Positions 1 to 9,040 of a stretch of 64,000 nt of DNA are shown one piece after another. The notes below the pieces were generated by a model, which saw nothing but the letters and a program-made list of their open reading frames with translations, did not search any database and was not told the origin of the DNA. Source of the stretch: Flavobacterium quisquiliarum (GTDB lineage Bacteria; Bacteroidota; Bacteroidia; Flavobacteriales; Flavobacteriaceae); contig NZ_WWEM01000022.1 of the NCBI RefSeq assembly GCF_019308285.1, forward strand, positions 124,001 through 188,000. The letters run 5' to 3'. Each line of letters starts with the position of its first letter. Position 1 is the first letter of the stretch. Position numbers and translations under genes: made by a program.

Positions 1-520
1 CAAAAGAGAAATTCTCACTTAAATATTGCTGTACATCTTTTACGTGAATATTGGCCGTTGAATTTTCTACATAAAGTGCTTTACTGAAAACTTCTTTATT
101 AATTTCTGTACTTAAATGCAGAATTGGACATTTTTGATTTCCCGCCAACTGCACAAAATATTGATGGATTTTTTTGGTTTCCTGTTTATAGGAATGTGTA
201 AGGATAACCAGCTTTACAGAAAAAGCTTCTATAAGGCGTTTTAAAATAGGTGCCGAAAGTCCGTATTGATTGTGAACTTTCAGTTTTGCATTTGGAGTAT
301 GGTCGATAATATATCTGCAGGTTTCCAGAACTTCTTCCTGACTTTTGGTAAGTCCTGACCTCATTTCGCGTAAAAAACTGGAAGATGAAAAGGTATCTGG
401 CGCTTCTGAAACTAATACTAATATAATTTCTGATTCAGTATCTTTCGACTGATTCACCGCAGATTTAACAGCCGAAATTGTATCATCTTTTAAAGTCGTA
501 GGTATAAGAAAATTTTTCAT
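1..520 (-). CDS. universal stress protein-like, partial (C-terminus beyond window)
   Basis: An ATG at 520-518 opens a frame that stays open to the window edge, giving about 173 visible residues that begin MKNFLIPTTLKDDTISAV. The start resembles the first beta strand of Usp-fold proteins, then a helix, a second strand (SEIILVLVSEAP) and a strand-like KLVILTHSY near the end of a first Usp-sized unit. No clear ATP-binding G-2x-G-9x-G motif is visible, so the assignment rests on fold-like pattern only. The gene lies 83 bp upstream of the sensor kinase pair's end on the same strand but is read separately. The stop codon is not in the window. It could also be an unrelated alpha/beta protein. Confidence 0.5.
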   Translation of the reverse strand, partial: MKNFLIPTTLKDDTISAVKSAVNQSKDTESEIILVLVSEAPDTFSSSSFLREMRSGLTKSQEEVLETCRYIIDHTPNAKLKVHNQYGLSAPILKRLIEAFSVKLVILTHSYKQETKKIHQYFVQLAGNQKCPILHLSTEINKEVFSKALYVENSTANIHVKDVQQYLSENFSF

Positions 521-603
521 AAGTATAATCGTTTAGTTTATACTTACAAATTAACAATCAATGAATTAGACTCTTCTTAAGCTAAAATTAGAATTTCCTA
601 AGA

Positions 604-1986
604 TTAAACATTAGATTTTTTAATGTTTCTTTTTTTGAAGATAATCGTTACGATAGTACCTTTATTTTGTTCGGATTGAACCTGTAATTCCCCTTCGTGC
701 ATTCTGATAATTTTGGAAGCTAAAGGAAGTCCTAAACCATAACCAATATATTTAGTTGCGATTTTCCCTCTAAAGAAAGGTTCGTATAAATGAGGAATAT
801 CTTCAGGCGGAATTCCGATACCAATATCGTTGATCGTAATTTTGATCATTTCATCATTTGCTGAAAGATTTACAAATACTTCGTTGTTATCTGAATATTT
901 TACGCCGTTTGTAATTATATTATTAATCGCTAATTCTAATAAAGGTTTGTTGCATGGAAGTAAGAGTAAATTAGAGTCTTTAGGAGCTATATTAATTATA
1001 ATACTTACACGATTGTCCGGATAAATTTTGTCTAAATCCGATTTTACATCCAATAATAGTTCGTCTATTCTCGCAACATCCGAAACTTGTTTTTGTCCGT
1101 CGTAACCTGTTTGAGTTAACTTTAAAAGACTTTCTGTTAAATTTCCTAAACGAGAAGCCTGACTGTATATATTTTCTAATGATTCAACATATTCTTCTAC
1201 TGCACGTTCTTTTAAAAGCATAATTTCTGCTTCAGCAATAATAGTAGTTATTGGTGTTTTTAATTCGTGAGAAGCATTATTAATAAAGTTGGCCTGAATT
1301 TCGAAAGAAGTTTCCAGTCGATCCAACATATTATTAAACGTATTGGTCAAATCCGATATTTCGTCAGAATTTTTAACTTCGGGCAAACGATTGTGAAGGT
1401 TAGAAGCACTAATTCTTTTTACTTCTTTTGTAATGCGAGCAACAGGATTAATAACACGTTTTGCTAGAAAACGCCCTAAAAGGAAAGCCAGAATCACAAA
1501 ACCGATGCCTCCAAAAAGCATAATTTTGACAATGTAAACCGTTGTATCTTTTCCTTTTCGGTCTCTGGCTCCTACAATAACAATATATCTTTGTCCGTTT
1601 TCCTGAAAAATCTGGCCTAGATAATATTTATTATCTTTTTCGTAAGAATCTTTTCCTGTACTTAAAATGTTGGTGTAAAAAGTATTCGGAAGATTTAGAT
1701 TTGTATTATAATCAAAAGAATTATGACTGTTGATTTTTAATACATACTCTTCTTCTTCAATTAATTCTTCGAGACCATTTTTTTGAAGATTTTTATAGTA
1801 TTTTATTTTCTCAGGATCTTTTTGAAAATGAATAGACGCTACAATTTTCGACCTATCATCTAAACGCTTTAAAAAGTGGTATCTGTTATTTTCCCTAAAC
1901 AAGAAAAACACAATAATGCACAATAATGACGTACTAAAGGTAGAAAGGGCAACGTAGTTAAAAGTAATTTTTTTTCTAATATCCAT
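604..1986 (-). CDS. HAMP-domain sensor histidine kinase (two-component system)
   Basis: Membrane sensor kinase of 460 residues. A first membrane segment lies at about 12-30, a periplasmic sensor region of about 120 residues follows, a second segment lies at 151-171 and a HAMP linker at about 172-225. The HisKA box HELKTPI has the phosphoacceptor at His240. The C-terminal HATPase_c domain shows an N box (NNIITNGVKYS), a G1 box (DIGIGIPPED) and a G2 region (GYGLGLPLASKI). The kinase would phosphorylate the regulator encoded immediately upstream, whose TAA directly abuts this ATG, so the two genes are co-transcribed. The signal is not evident from sequence. The architecture resembles CusS/ArlS-type sensors, but no metal or envelope-stress genes adjoin to support a specific stimulus. 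Confidence 0.92.
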   Translation of the reverse strand: MDIRKKITFNYVALSTFSTSLLCIIVFFLFRENNRYHFLKRLDDRSKIVASIHFQKDPEKIKYYKNLQKNGLEELIEEEEYVLKINSHNSFDYNTNLNLPNTFYTNILSTGKDSYEKDNKYYLGQIFQENGQRYIVIVGARDRKGKDTTVYIVKIMLFGGIGFVILAFLLGRFLAKRVINPVARITKEVKRISASNLHNRLPEVKNSDEISDLTNTFNNMLDRLETSFEIQANFINNASHELKTPITTIIAEAEIMLLKERAVEEYVESLENIYSQASRLGNLTESLLKLTQTGYDGQKQVSDVARIDELLLDVKSDLDKIYPDNRVSIIINIAPKDSNLLLLPCNKPLLELAINNIITNGVKYSDNNEVFVNLSANDEMIKITINDIGIGIPPEDIPHLYEPFFRGKIATKYIGYGLGLPLASKIIRMHEGELQVQSEQNKGTIVTIIFKKRNIKKSNV

Positions 1987-2661
1987 TTATGGCTTTATAA
2001 CATAGCCCAAACCTTTCATAGTATGAATAAGTTTGGTATCGTAAGGCTTATCGATTTTTCTTCTTAAATAAGTGATATATACATCCACAACATTGGTATT
2101 CATATCAAAATTAATATCCCAAACATTATCTAAAATTTGGTCACGAGAAACGATTCTTCCCATATTTTTTGCCAAATAATATAATAGTTTAAACTCTTTT
2201 GCGGTGAGAATAATGCTATCAGCTCCTCTTTTTACTGATTTGGCACGTCCGTTTATCTCTAAATCACCAATAACGATAGTATCAATTTTTTCTGTTTCCT
2301 GATGTGATCTCCTGTAAAGCGCATTTACTCGGGCATCTAGTTCTCCAAATTTAAAAGGTTTTACCAAATAATCATCGGCACCGGCATTAAGACCAGTTAC
2401 AATGTTTTCTGAAGTTCCTAAAGCAGTAAGCAATAAAATGGGAACAAAATTCTTGCTGGCACGAAGTCTTCTGCAAATCTCGATTCCATTAATATCTGGA
2501 AGCATCACGTCTAAAACTACAACGTCAAAAGTATAATTATGAATCATCTCCAAAGCGGTTTTACCGTCAAGAGCTACACTAACTTCATTATTATTTTCGG
2601 CAAATCCTTTACGCAGAATTGATAATAGATTTGGCTCATCTTCGACTATTAGTAACTTCAT
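1987..2661 (-). CDS. OmpR/PhoB-family response regulator
   Basis: DNA-binding regulator of 224 residues when started at the ATG at 2661. A further in-frame start at 2682 only adds seven residues ahead of the receiver domain. The receiver domain has the acidic pair (VEDE), phosphoacceptor Asp51 in VLDVMLPD, the switch Thr (LLTALG) and the conserved Lys (LVKPFKFGEL). A winged-helix trans_reg_C domain follows, with LTAKEFKLLYYLAKN and VDVYITYLRRKID as typical signatures. It is the first gene of the pair and its stop codon abuts the kinase ATG. A TATTTTTG (-7 type) element lies at 2687-2680 on the minus strand, about 20 bp before the ATG, a plausible promoter although no well-spaced TTG accompanies it. 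Confidence 0.93.
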   Translation of the reverse strand: MKLLIVEDEPNLLSILRKGFAENNNEVSVALDGKTALEMIHNYTFDVVVLDVMLPDINGIEICRRLRASKNFVPILLLTALGTSENIVTGLNAGADDYLVKPFKFGELDARVNALYRRSHQETEKIDTIVIGDLEINGRAKSVKRGADSIILTAKEFKLLYYLAKNMGRIVSRDQILDNVWDINFDMNTNVVDVYITYLRRKIDKPYDTKLIHTMKGLGYVIKP

Positions 2662-2763
2662 AGTAATTTGTATATACAACAAAAATAAGGATTGAGTTTC
2701 AAAAATAGTACTTATTACGGATAGAAATTATGATTTAATTATGAACAATTACGCCAATACATA

Positions 2764-2792
2764 AAAAAGCAGACCAAAATAACCTGCTTTTT
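2764..2792 (-). terminator. intrinsic terminator after the BamA-like gene
   Basis: AAAAAGCAG at 2764-2772 pairs with CTGCTTTTT at 2784-2792. Read on the minus strand, the hairpin ends in a run of T. It lies about 90 bp past the stop of the barrel gene at 2882 and ahead of the regulator gene. Confidence 0.7.
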
Positions 2793-2881
2793 CTTATTTA
2801 TTTTAGATAAATGTTTCTGATTCTCAATTTTTGAAGTTAAAATATATTGTTGCTTCGAGTTCAAATTGAAGAGTCTTACTA

Positions 2882-4156
2882 TTAAAACACTTCTCCTGCA
2901 TTTAGGTAAAATCCTTTCGAATTATTTCCCCAGGCATAATCGGCAACAAGATTGGTTCTTGTTTTTTTATCTATTAATATCCTGAATCCAACTCCAGCCG
3001 CAGGCTGAATGGAATGAAAAAGTCCTGTATTATTGTCGGCATTGCTTGCAGTTACAAAATTGGTAAAAACTGTTCCGCTTAACATTTGATTGCAGGTAAT
3101 AGGAAAACGGAACTCCGTAGAAAGATAAATTAATCCGTTTCCTCTAAACAAACCTTGGGTATAACCTTCTCCACTCCTACTTCGCTGATCCCAACCGATA
3201 GCTGGAAGATTTAAATATGGAACTTCACCTCTGGTTATAAACTGTCCGTAAGCCCAGATTCCCAATATATAACGATTGTTTTTTTGCGAAAGTGGCACAA
3301 AATGTCGGTACTCCGCATACAAAACATTACTGTATTTTTGATTGTGAAATAAAACGGGATTAAAACGATAATTCAAATTAGCAAACCAGCCTCGGGAAGA
3401 ATTCACCTGATTATCTCGGGAATCATAAACCATATTTAGACTTACTCCCGTTAGAAAATATTCTAAATTATCAAAACTATGCAATTGACTGTAATTGTAA
3501 TGATAAGTTAAATTTCCATTTTCAATATCCAGTTCTTTATCTTTTATATTAGTGTACCAGTCTATGTTTACACCTCCACCAACATAAAAATTCTTTTTTA
3601 CCTCAAAAGAAGCCGTTTGATGAAACTTGAAATAATTATAATCCATGGATTGGGCAATAGAATCAATACTAAAACTATCGGGACGATCTCTCCGGGGCGG
3701 AATAATAGCTGTTCCCAATCCGTAATTCGGTTGCGAAAAAATATAAAACCGATAATCTCCACTTAAAAATATTTTATTATTCTTTAGCAGAATATTATTC
3801 TTAACGTTAATCATCCATTGTTTTTTCAGGGTATAAAGAATTCCAAGATTGGCTACAGAATATTTATCGTTTTCCTGTTTTCCTTTGAAAGTATATTGTG
3901 CCACCGCGCCAAAGAAAAATCCCGTTGCAGGTTGTGAACCTATAGCTGGAATTACAAGAAAAAAATCGTTTTTTGTAGGCTTGACTACATAAACAGAATC
4001 TTTCTTTTTGAAAAGCTCTAAAATAGTTTTAGGAGGACATTCTTCTTTATTTTGAGATTCTATTTCGGTTTGAGCATTTAGAAATAACGGAATAATAAAA
4101 AGTAAAATGGCTACTTTTAATGTACGCTTAAAATTTGTGTTTTTTAAAAATTCCAC
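2882..4156 (-). CDS. BamA/TamA-family outer membrane protein (D15-like barrel)
   Basis: Outer-membrane protein of 424 residues. A signal peptide is visible (hydrophobic stretch VAILLFIIPLFLNAQ, ending near residue 29). The rest alternates aromatic and polar residues as in transmembrane beta strands, with a patch DSRDNQVNSSRGWFANLNY that matches the start of the bacterial surface antigen (D15/Omp85 barrel) domain. The C-terminus (YLNAGEVF) ends in Phe, the usual barrel-insertion signal. No POTRA repeats precede the barrel, so it is shorter than true BamA (about 800 residues) and is unlikely to be the essential insertase. Similar single-barrel proteins are common in Flavobacteriia and their cargo is unknown. 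It is monocistronic. Confidence 0.78.
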   Translation of the reverse strand: MEFLKNTNFKRTLKVAILLFIIPLFLNAQTEIESQNKEECPPKTILELFKKKDSVYVVKPTKNDFFLVIPAIGSQPATGFFFGAVAQYTFKGKQENDKYSVANLGILYTLKKQWMINVKNNILLKNNKIFLSGDYRFYIFSQPNYGLGTAIIPPRRDRPDSFSIDSIAQSMDYNYFKFHQTASFEVKKNFYVGGGVNIDWYTNIKDKELDIENGNLTYHYNYSQLHSFDNLEYFLTGVSLNMVYDSRDNQVNSSRGWFANLNYRFNPVLFHNQKYSNVLYAEYRHFVPLSQKNNRYILGIWAYGQFITRGEVPYLNLPAIGWDQRSRSGEGYTQGLFRGNGLIYLSTEFRFPITCNQMLSGTVFTNFVTASNADNNTGLFHSIQPAAGVGFRILIDKKTRTNLVADYAWGNNSKGFYLNAGEVF

Positions 4157-4257
4157 ACTTGTAAAGTTTTAATTTTCATATAATCTAAGACTCTAACCTC
4201 ACGTAAATATAACTCATTTTCAACACTTTACATAATACTGTTTTAAAAACAAACAAA

Positions 4258-4285
4258 ACAAGCCGTTAATTTCTTAACGGCTTGT
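4258..4285 (-). terminator. intrinsic terminator after aspA
   Basis: ACAAGCCGTTAA (4258-4269) and TTAACGGCTTGT (4274-4285) form a perfect 12-bp stem with a 4-nt loop. On the minus strand a T-rich run follows, 24 bp beyond the aspA stop. Confidence 0.9.
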
Positions 4286-4308
4286 TATTATAAATTTTAT
4301 ATCTAAAA

Positions 4309-5718
4309 TTACTTTGTGATAAATTTTGGATGAATTAAATTCTCTAAAGAATAGATTTCATCCCATTTTTCCTGAGTAATCAATTTTCGTTCTAAAACAG
4401 CAATTTGATGTACGCTTTTACCTGTTTTTAAAGCTTCTCCGGCAATACTAGCGCTTTCTTCGTAACCAATAATTGGATTTAATTGTGTAACGATTCCGAT
4501 ACTATTCATTACCATATTGTAGCAATGATCAACGTTGGCTGTAATTCCAACAATACATTTATCAATTAAAGTCTGAATGGCATTAGAAAGATAATCTAAC
4601 GAAGTAAACATGGCAAAAGCAATAACAGGTTCCATAACGTTCAATTGCAATTGCCCTGCTTCTGCGGCCATTGTAACCGTCAAATCTTGTCCGATTACAT
4701 AAAAACAAGTTTGATTTACGACTTCTGGAATTACCGGATTTACTTTTCCTGGCATTATGGAAGAACCCGGTTGACGCGCCGGAAGATTAATTTCGTTAAA
4801 ACCTGTTCTTGGGCCAGAACTCAATAAACGCAAATCGTTGCAGATTTTAGAAATCTTAACCGCAGAACGCTTTAATGTTCCCATAATCTGAACATAAGCT
4901 CCAGTATCAACAGTTGCTTCAATCAAATCCGGCGAAAGCGTTAATGGAATTCCAACCTCATCTGCTAGATATTTTACACAAATTTCTGGATAACCTTCGG
5001 GCGCATTTACTTTTGTTCCAATTGCCGTTGCACCCATATTGATTTCCAATAATAATTCCTGCGCATTTTTTAAACGCTGAATATCTTCTCCAATTGTAGT
5101 CGCATAAGCTTTAAATTCCTGTCCTAAAGTCATCGGAACGGCATCTTGCAACTGCGTTCTTCCCATTTTTAGGACATCCTTAAATTCTTCTCCTTTTTTA
5201 GCGAAAGCAACTTCTAAACCTGCAAAAGTTTTAATAAAACTTTCCATTTTCAAATACAAAGCAATTCTAAAAGCCGATGGATAAGCATCGTTTGTAGATT
5301 GCGAACAGTTTACATGATTATTTGGGTGAAGAAAATTGTATTCTCCTTTTTTATGACCTAAATATTCCAGACCAATATTTGCTATAACTTCGTTAGCATT
5401 CATATTTACCGAGGTTCCCGCGCCACCCTGAATTAAATCACTCACAAATTCCTGATCAAATTTGCCTGCAATTACCTGATCGCTTCCATAGCAGATCGCT
5501 TCGGCAATTTTAGGATCGATTGCACCGCAGTCTTTATTTGCCATTGCCGCGGCTTTTTTTACATAACCCAAAGCTTTGATAAATAGAGGTTCTTTTGAAA
5601 TGGGAATTCCGGTAATATTGAAATTTTCTACAGCTCTAAAAGTCTGGATTCCGTAGTATAAATGATTCGGAATTTCTAATTCTCCTAAAAAATCATGTTC
5701 CTTTCTTGTTGGTTCCAT
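4309..5718 (-). CDS. aspA: aspartate ammonia-lyase
   Basis: Converts L-aspartate to fumarate and ammonia in the cytoplasm. The 469-residue length is typical. The N-terminus (EHDFLGELEIPNHLYYGIQT) is characteristic of aspartases rather than argininosuccinate lyases. The fumarase/aspartase superfamily signature GSSIMPGKVNP is intact and carries the catalytic Ser loop. Other conserved parts are the NMNANEVIAN motif with its Thr/Ser-rich neighbourhood and the HPNNHVNCSQSTND motif that binds the substrate carboxylates. Class II fumarase is the main alternative, and the N-terminal sequence and neighbourhood favour aspartase. It is a single gene with its own terminator. Confidence 0.93.
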   Translation of the reverse strand: MEPTRKEHDFLGELEIPNHLYYGIQTFRAVENFNITGIPISKEPLFIKALGYVKKAAAMANKDCGAIDPKIAEAICYGSDQVIAGKFDQEFVSDLIQGGAGTSVNMNANEVIANIGLEYLGHKKGEYNFLHPNNHVNCSQSTNDAYPSAFRIALYLKMESFIKTFAGLEVAFAKKGEEFKDVLKMGRTQLQDAVPMTLGQEFKAYATTIGEDIQRLKNAQELLLEINMGATAIGTKVNAPEGYPEICVKYLADEVGIPLTLSPDLIEATVDTGAYVQIMGTLKRSAVKISKICNDLRLLSSGPRTGFNEINLPARQPGSSIMPGKVNPVIPEVVNQTCFYVIGQDLTVTMAAEAGQLQLNVMEPVIAFAMFTSLDYLSNAIQTLIDKCIVGITANVDHCYNMVMNSIGIVTQLNPIIGYEESASIAGEALKTGKSVHQIAVLERKLITQEKWDEIYSLENLIHPKFITK

Positions 5719-5874
5719 ATAATAAAATTGATCAATTTTGACTTAAAAATAAGCGTAAAGCTACAGCATTTTAAGCATTAAAAATAGAATTAGAATCAAA
5801 ATGATTTAGGATTAGTTCCATTTATTTTATGGTAAATTAGTACCTTTTCACCCTCAAATAATTACTGGAAAGAG

Positions 5875-6453
5875 TTGAAAAACGAAAGCGAATATTTTCT
5901 TGATAAAGAATACAATACAATTATTTACGCCAAAGATTATCTTAATTTTAAAGACTTCGAAGGTTGCGTATTTAATAATTGTAACTTCTCTGCCTGCACT
6001 TTTCTAGCCGTTACTTTTATTGACTGTGTTTTTAACTATTGTATTTTTAATGAAGCAAAGATTAATTACGTCGCCTTGAGAACAGTCACTTTTAATCGAT
6101 GTGAAATTAAAGAGGTAAATTTCGCCATGTGCGACAAATTAATTTTTGAAGTACATTTTAATGACTGTATTCTAGATTTTTCGAAGTTCTATACTTTAAA
6201 ATTAAAAGGAACTCCGTTTATCAATTGCAGTTTAATTGCTGTAGATTTTATGGCGACAGATCTAACCAGTGTAGTTTTTGACAATTGCGATTTATACCGT
6301 TCCGAATTCAACAAAGCCATCGCCAACAAAGCCGATTTTAAAACGAGTTATAATTATACTATTGATCCGTCTAAAACGAAACTGAAGAAAGCTGTTTTTT
6401 CTTTGAATGAAGTGAAAGGGTTATTGTTTACGCATGATATTGTTGTGAGTTGA
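5875..6453 (+). CDS. pentapeptide-repeat protein (Qnr/McbG-like fold)
   Basis: A 192-residue protein built almost entirely of pentapeptide repeats, A(N/D)LXX-like with Phe or Leu at the centre: repeated units such as CVFNN, CNFSA, CTFLA, CVFNY and CIFNE. These predict a right-handed quadrilateral beta-helix. Many turns carry Cys or Asn at the first position, which is common in this family. The start is a TTG at 5875 with GGAAAG just upstream; no in-frame ATG precedes the repeats. Relatives with this fold (Qnr, MfpA, McbG) bind DNA gyrase as DNA mimics, but most pentapeptide proteins have unknown targets and I cannot assign one here. It sits alone between aspA and guaC and is followed by a long palindromic repeat. 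Confidence 0.82.
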   Translation: MKNESEYFLDKEYNTIIYAKDYLNFKDFEGCVFNNCNFSACTFLAVTFIDCVFNYCIFNEAKINYVALRTVTFNRCEIKEVNFAMCDKLIFEVHFNDCILDFSKFYTLKLKGTPFINCSLIAVDFMATDLTSVVFDNCDLYRSEFNKAIANKADFKTSYNYTIDPSKTKLKKAVFSLNEVKGLLFTHDIVVS

Positions 6454-6465
6454 GCCACAGTTTCT

Positions 6466-6599
6466 CATTTCGACTGAAAGGAGACTCGAGCAATAGCGAA
6501 CTGGCGTAGCAAATCACACTATCCCGAAGCTTCGGGACGCACAGATAGTCTCCAATCTTTATCGAGTTCCGCATGTGATTTCTCCTTTCAGTCGAAATG
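6466..6599. repeat. palindromic intergenic repeat with 19-bp inverted ends
   Basis: CATTTCGACTGAAAGGAGA (6466-6484) is repeated in perfect inverted orientation at 6581-6599. A second palindrome, TCCCGAAGCTTCGGGA, lies in the centre at 6522-6537. The 134-bp unit has no ORF. Similar CATTTCGAC-AGGAGA sequences are, from memory, recurrent between genes in flavobacterial genomes. It fills the gap between two convergent genes and could also stop transcription. Confidence 0.8.
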
Positions 6600-6608
6600 A
6601 CGAAACCA

Positions 6609-7112
6609 CTACTTTAATATGTCTTTCCCCATCACATAATCCTCCATCAAATACCCGTTTCCAATTTCTATATCAACGGTTTCTTTAATTTCGAAACCTA
6701 GCTTTTTATAGAAATTTAAAGCGGTATTAAAACGGTTTACATTTAATAAAAGTTCCTTTGAGTTATTTTCTAAAGCCAATTTTTCAATAGATTCAAAAAC
6801 TGTTTTGCCATATCCTTTTCCTTGTGTTTCTGGCAAAAGATAGATTTTATGGATTTTGGTAATCGCTTCGTTTTTATAATGATGCTCAATTCCGATAAAA
6901 CCAATTACTGATTCAGAATCTGAAACCAAATAAAACAATTGTTCTTTATTCTGAATTTGTTTTGATAGCGCTTCATCAGAATAAATGAGATCCAACATAT
7001 AATCTAATTGTTCTGAAGTCAAAATTTCGCCATACGTTATGGGCCAAGTTATGTGTGCTATTTCTTGAATTTTAGCAATATCTTCAACAAATGCTTCTGT
7101 AATTTTAATCAT
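6609..7112 (-). CDS. GNAT-family N-acetyltransferase
   Basis: Acetyl-CoA-dependent N-acetyltransferase of 167 residues. Motif A is clear: IHKIYLLPETQGKGYGKTV, with the pyrophosphate-binding Q-x-x-G-x-G/A turn. The strand ELLLNVNRFNTALNFYKKLGFE that follows is the usual GNAT motif B region. The N-terminus (ITEAFVEDIAKIQEIAHITW) also matches common GNAT proteins. Substrate unknown. The gene begins one base after the stop of guaC, so it is the second gene of a guaC transcript. There is no evident functional link to purine metabolism. Confidence 0.88.
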   Translation of the reverse strand: MIKITEAFVEDIAKIQEIAHITWPITYGEILTSEQLDYMLDLIYSDEALSKQIQNKEQLFYLVSDSESVIGFIGIEHHYKNEAITKIHKIYLLPETQGKGYGKTVFESIEKLALENNSKELLLNVNRFNTALNFYKKLGFEIKETVDIEIGNGYLMEDYVMGKDILK

Positions 7113-7113
7113 A

Positions 7114-8154
7114 TTATTTTTTAAAAACTTGATTTTCCTGCTCGCTTACGCGGATGAAAGTCGTTCGTTTAGTCAATTCTTTTAATCTTGAAGCTCCAAC
7201 ATAAGTACAAGTGCTTCTAATGCCACCCAAAATATCTAAAACAGTATGAATCACATCTCCTTTAAACGGAACTTGAACTGTTTTTCCTTCACTTGCTCTA
7301 TATTCTGCAACTCCTCCAGAATGCTTGTCCATTGCAGTTTTAGAACTCATTCCATAAAATTGTTTGAATTTTTCGCCTTTCACTTCAATTAGTTCTCCGC
7401 CACTTTCGGAGTGACCTGCAAGCATTCCACCTAACATCACAAAATCAGCTCCTGCACCAAAAGCTTTAGCAACATCTCCTGGAGTTGTGCAACCGCCATC
7501 ACTTATGATATGTCCGCCTAAACCATGAGCAGCATCAGCACATTCGATAATAGCAGAAAGTTGCGGATAACCTACTCCCGTTTTAACACGTGTTGTACAA
7601 ACAGAACCTGGGCCAATTCCTACTTTTACAATATCTGCTCCGGCTAATAATAGTTCTTCAGTCATTTCGCCAGTAACTACATTTCCAGCAATAATTATTT
7701 TATCAGGATATTGCTTTCTAGTTTTCTTTAAAAACTGTACAAAATGTTCTGAATAGCCATTGGCAACATCAATGCAGATAAATTTCAGTAACGGGTTTGC
7801 AGTCAATATTTTTTCGATTTTCTCAAAATCTTCTTTTCCTGTTCCTGTACTTACAGCAATATAATCGTAAAAACCAGGACTTACATTTTGAAGAAAACTA
7901 TTCCATTCTTCTAAGGTGTAGTGTTTATGAATGGCTGTAAAAAGCTTTTCTTTTGCTAAAACTTTTGCCATTTCAAATGTTCCAACTGTATCCATATTAG
8001 CACCCATTATTGGAATTCCTGTCCAATTAGCGGTACTGTGCAAAAACTTGAAATTTTGTTCTAAGGAAACTTCTGATCTGCTTTTTAGCGTTGATCTTTT
8101 AGGTCTAAACATTACGTCTTTAAATCCTAATTTTAAGTCCATTTCTATTCTCAT
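7114..8154 (-). CDS. guaC: GMP reductase
   Basis: Reduces GMP to IMP with NADPH in purine salvage. It is a 346-residue TIM-barrel protein of the IMPDH/GMPR family without CBS domains, which separates it from IMP dehydrogenase (about 490 residues). The catalytic loop [20 protein letters not shown] contains the nucleophilic Cys, and phosphate-binding [27 protein letters not shown] is intact. The C-terminal part ([17 protein letters not shown]) matches the GMPR flap region. A -7-type element TATATTTG lies at 8184-8177 on the minus strand, 23 bp before the ATG. The acetyltransferase gene follows after one base. Confidence 0.94.
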   Translation of the reverse strand: MRIEMDLKLGFKDVMFRPKRSTLKSRSEVSLEQNFKFLHSTANWTGIPIMGANMDTVGTFEMAKVLAKEKLFTAIHKHYTLEEWNSFLQNVSPGFYDYIAVSTGTGKEDFEKIEKILTANPLLKFICIDVANGYSEHFVQFLKKTRKQYPDKIIIAGNVVTGEMTEELLLAGADIVKVGIGPGSVCTTRVKTGVGYPQLSAIIECADAAHGLGGHIISDGGCTTPGDVAKAFGAGADFVMLGGMLAGHSESGGELIEVKGEKFKQFYGMSSKTAMDKHSGGVAEYRASEGKTVQVPFKGDVIHTVLDILGGIRSTCTYVGASRLKELTKRTTFIRVSEQENQVFKK

Positions 8155-8176
8155 GATTCGAGTTTTTGGTTACTCT

Positions 8177-8184
8177 CAAATATA
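8177..8184 (-). promoter_or_regulatory. probable -7 promoter element of guaC
   Basis: TATATTTG on the minus strand fits the Bacteroidota TAnnTTTG element and lies 23 bp before the guaC ATG. I see no well-spaced TTG upstream. Confidence 0.55.
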
Positions 8185-8238
8185 AGGAATTTTAGATTGT
8201 TGATTTTAGATTTTAGATTATAAAAACTTAAAAAATTG

Positions 8239-8297
8239 AACGCGGATTATACGGATTCGCTTTCGCGAAGACGCGGATTTAAAGCGGATTTTTTTCT
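8239..8297 (+). repeat. GCGGATT-type dispersed repeat, copy 1
   Basis: About 59 bp containing CGCGGATT...ACGGATTCGC, the palindrome TTCGCGAA, and ACGCGGATTT...GCGGATT. It shares this order with two copies at 33,090-33,146 and 33,582-33,633. It is non-coding and lies between guaC and miaE. Confidence 0.8.
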
Positions 8298-8405
8298 GTA
8301 CTTTACGTGAGCTCCTCCCGAAGCCTCAGGATCGCTCAGCCTAACAAATGTAAAAACTGTAAACTGCGACTGTGACTGAACATTGAACACTGAACACTAA
8401 AAAAA

Positions 8406-8999
8406 CTATCCGTGAATCGTTTCGCCTTTTCCGTAATTGGTAATAATAGATTCTTCAAAAGCCAGCCATTCTCTCCAGCGTTTTTCTACGTCGATTCCTG
8501 TTCCGTATTTTCTTGCATATGTGATGAATGTTGTATAATGTCCTGCTTCGCTTTCCATTAATTCTCTATAAAAAATAGCTAATTCTTCGTCTTTTATATT
8601 TTCAGAAAGTACTTTAAAACGTTCACAGCTTCTGGCTTCGATCATCGCAGAAAATAATAATCTTTCTACAAGACCGGAAACGCGGCTTCCGTCTCCACTC
8701 CTTTTCATGTATTGATACAGTTCGTTTACGTAATCATCTTTACGTTCGCGACCTAATTTTAATCCACGTTTAATGATAATATTATGAACCTGTTCAAAAT
8801 GATCGATTTCTTCTTTGGCTAAAGCCAATAAATCTTTTACTAAATCTTGATGTTCTGAATTATTGGTAATAATTGTAATCGCATTGGTCGCTGCTTTCTG
8901 CTCGCACCAAGCATGATCGGTTAGAATTTCTTCTATATTTTTCTCAACAATATTTACCCATCTTGGGTCGGTTGGCAATTGTAATCTTAGTACGCCCAT
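8406..8999 (-). CDS. miaE: tRNA-(ms2io6A)-hydroxylase
   Basis: Non-haem di-iron monooxygenase that hydroxylates the isopentenyl group of ms2i6A at tRNA position 37. The 197-residue protein shows the ferritin-like four-helix arrangement with iron-ligand motifs: E-x-x-H in KEEIDHFEQVH and ARSCERFKV/ESEAGHYTTF, where the last E-x-x-H supplies the second half site. MiaE acts after MiaA and MiaB; miaA itself is present in this window at 55,786. The ORF is preceded by glyA and its strong terminator, so it likely has its own promoter. Family length is 190-270 residues, consistent. Confidence 0.9.
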   Translation of the reverse strand: MGVLRLQLPTDPRWVNIVEKNIEEILTDHAWCEQKAATNAITIITNNSEHQDLVKDLLALAKEEIDHFEQVHNIIIKRGLKLGRERKDDYVNELYQYMKRSGDGSRVSGLVERLLFSAMIEARSCERFKVLSENIKDEELAIFYRELMESEAGHYTTFITYARKYGTGIDVEKRWREWLAFEESIITNYGKGETIHG

Positions 9000-9040
9000 T
9001 TCTAAAAGTTATGAGTTAAAAGTTATTAGTCTTAAAAACA

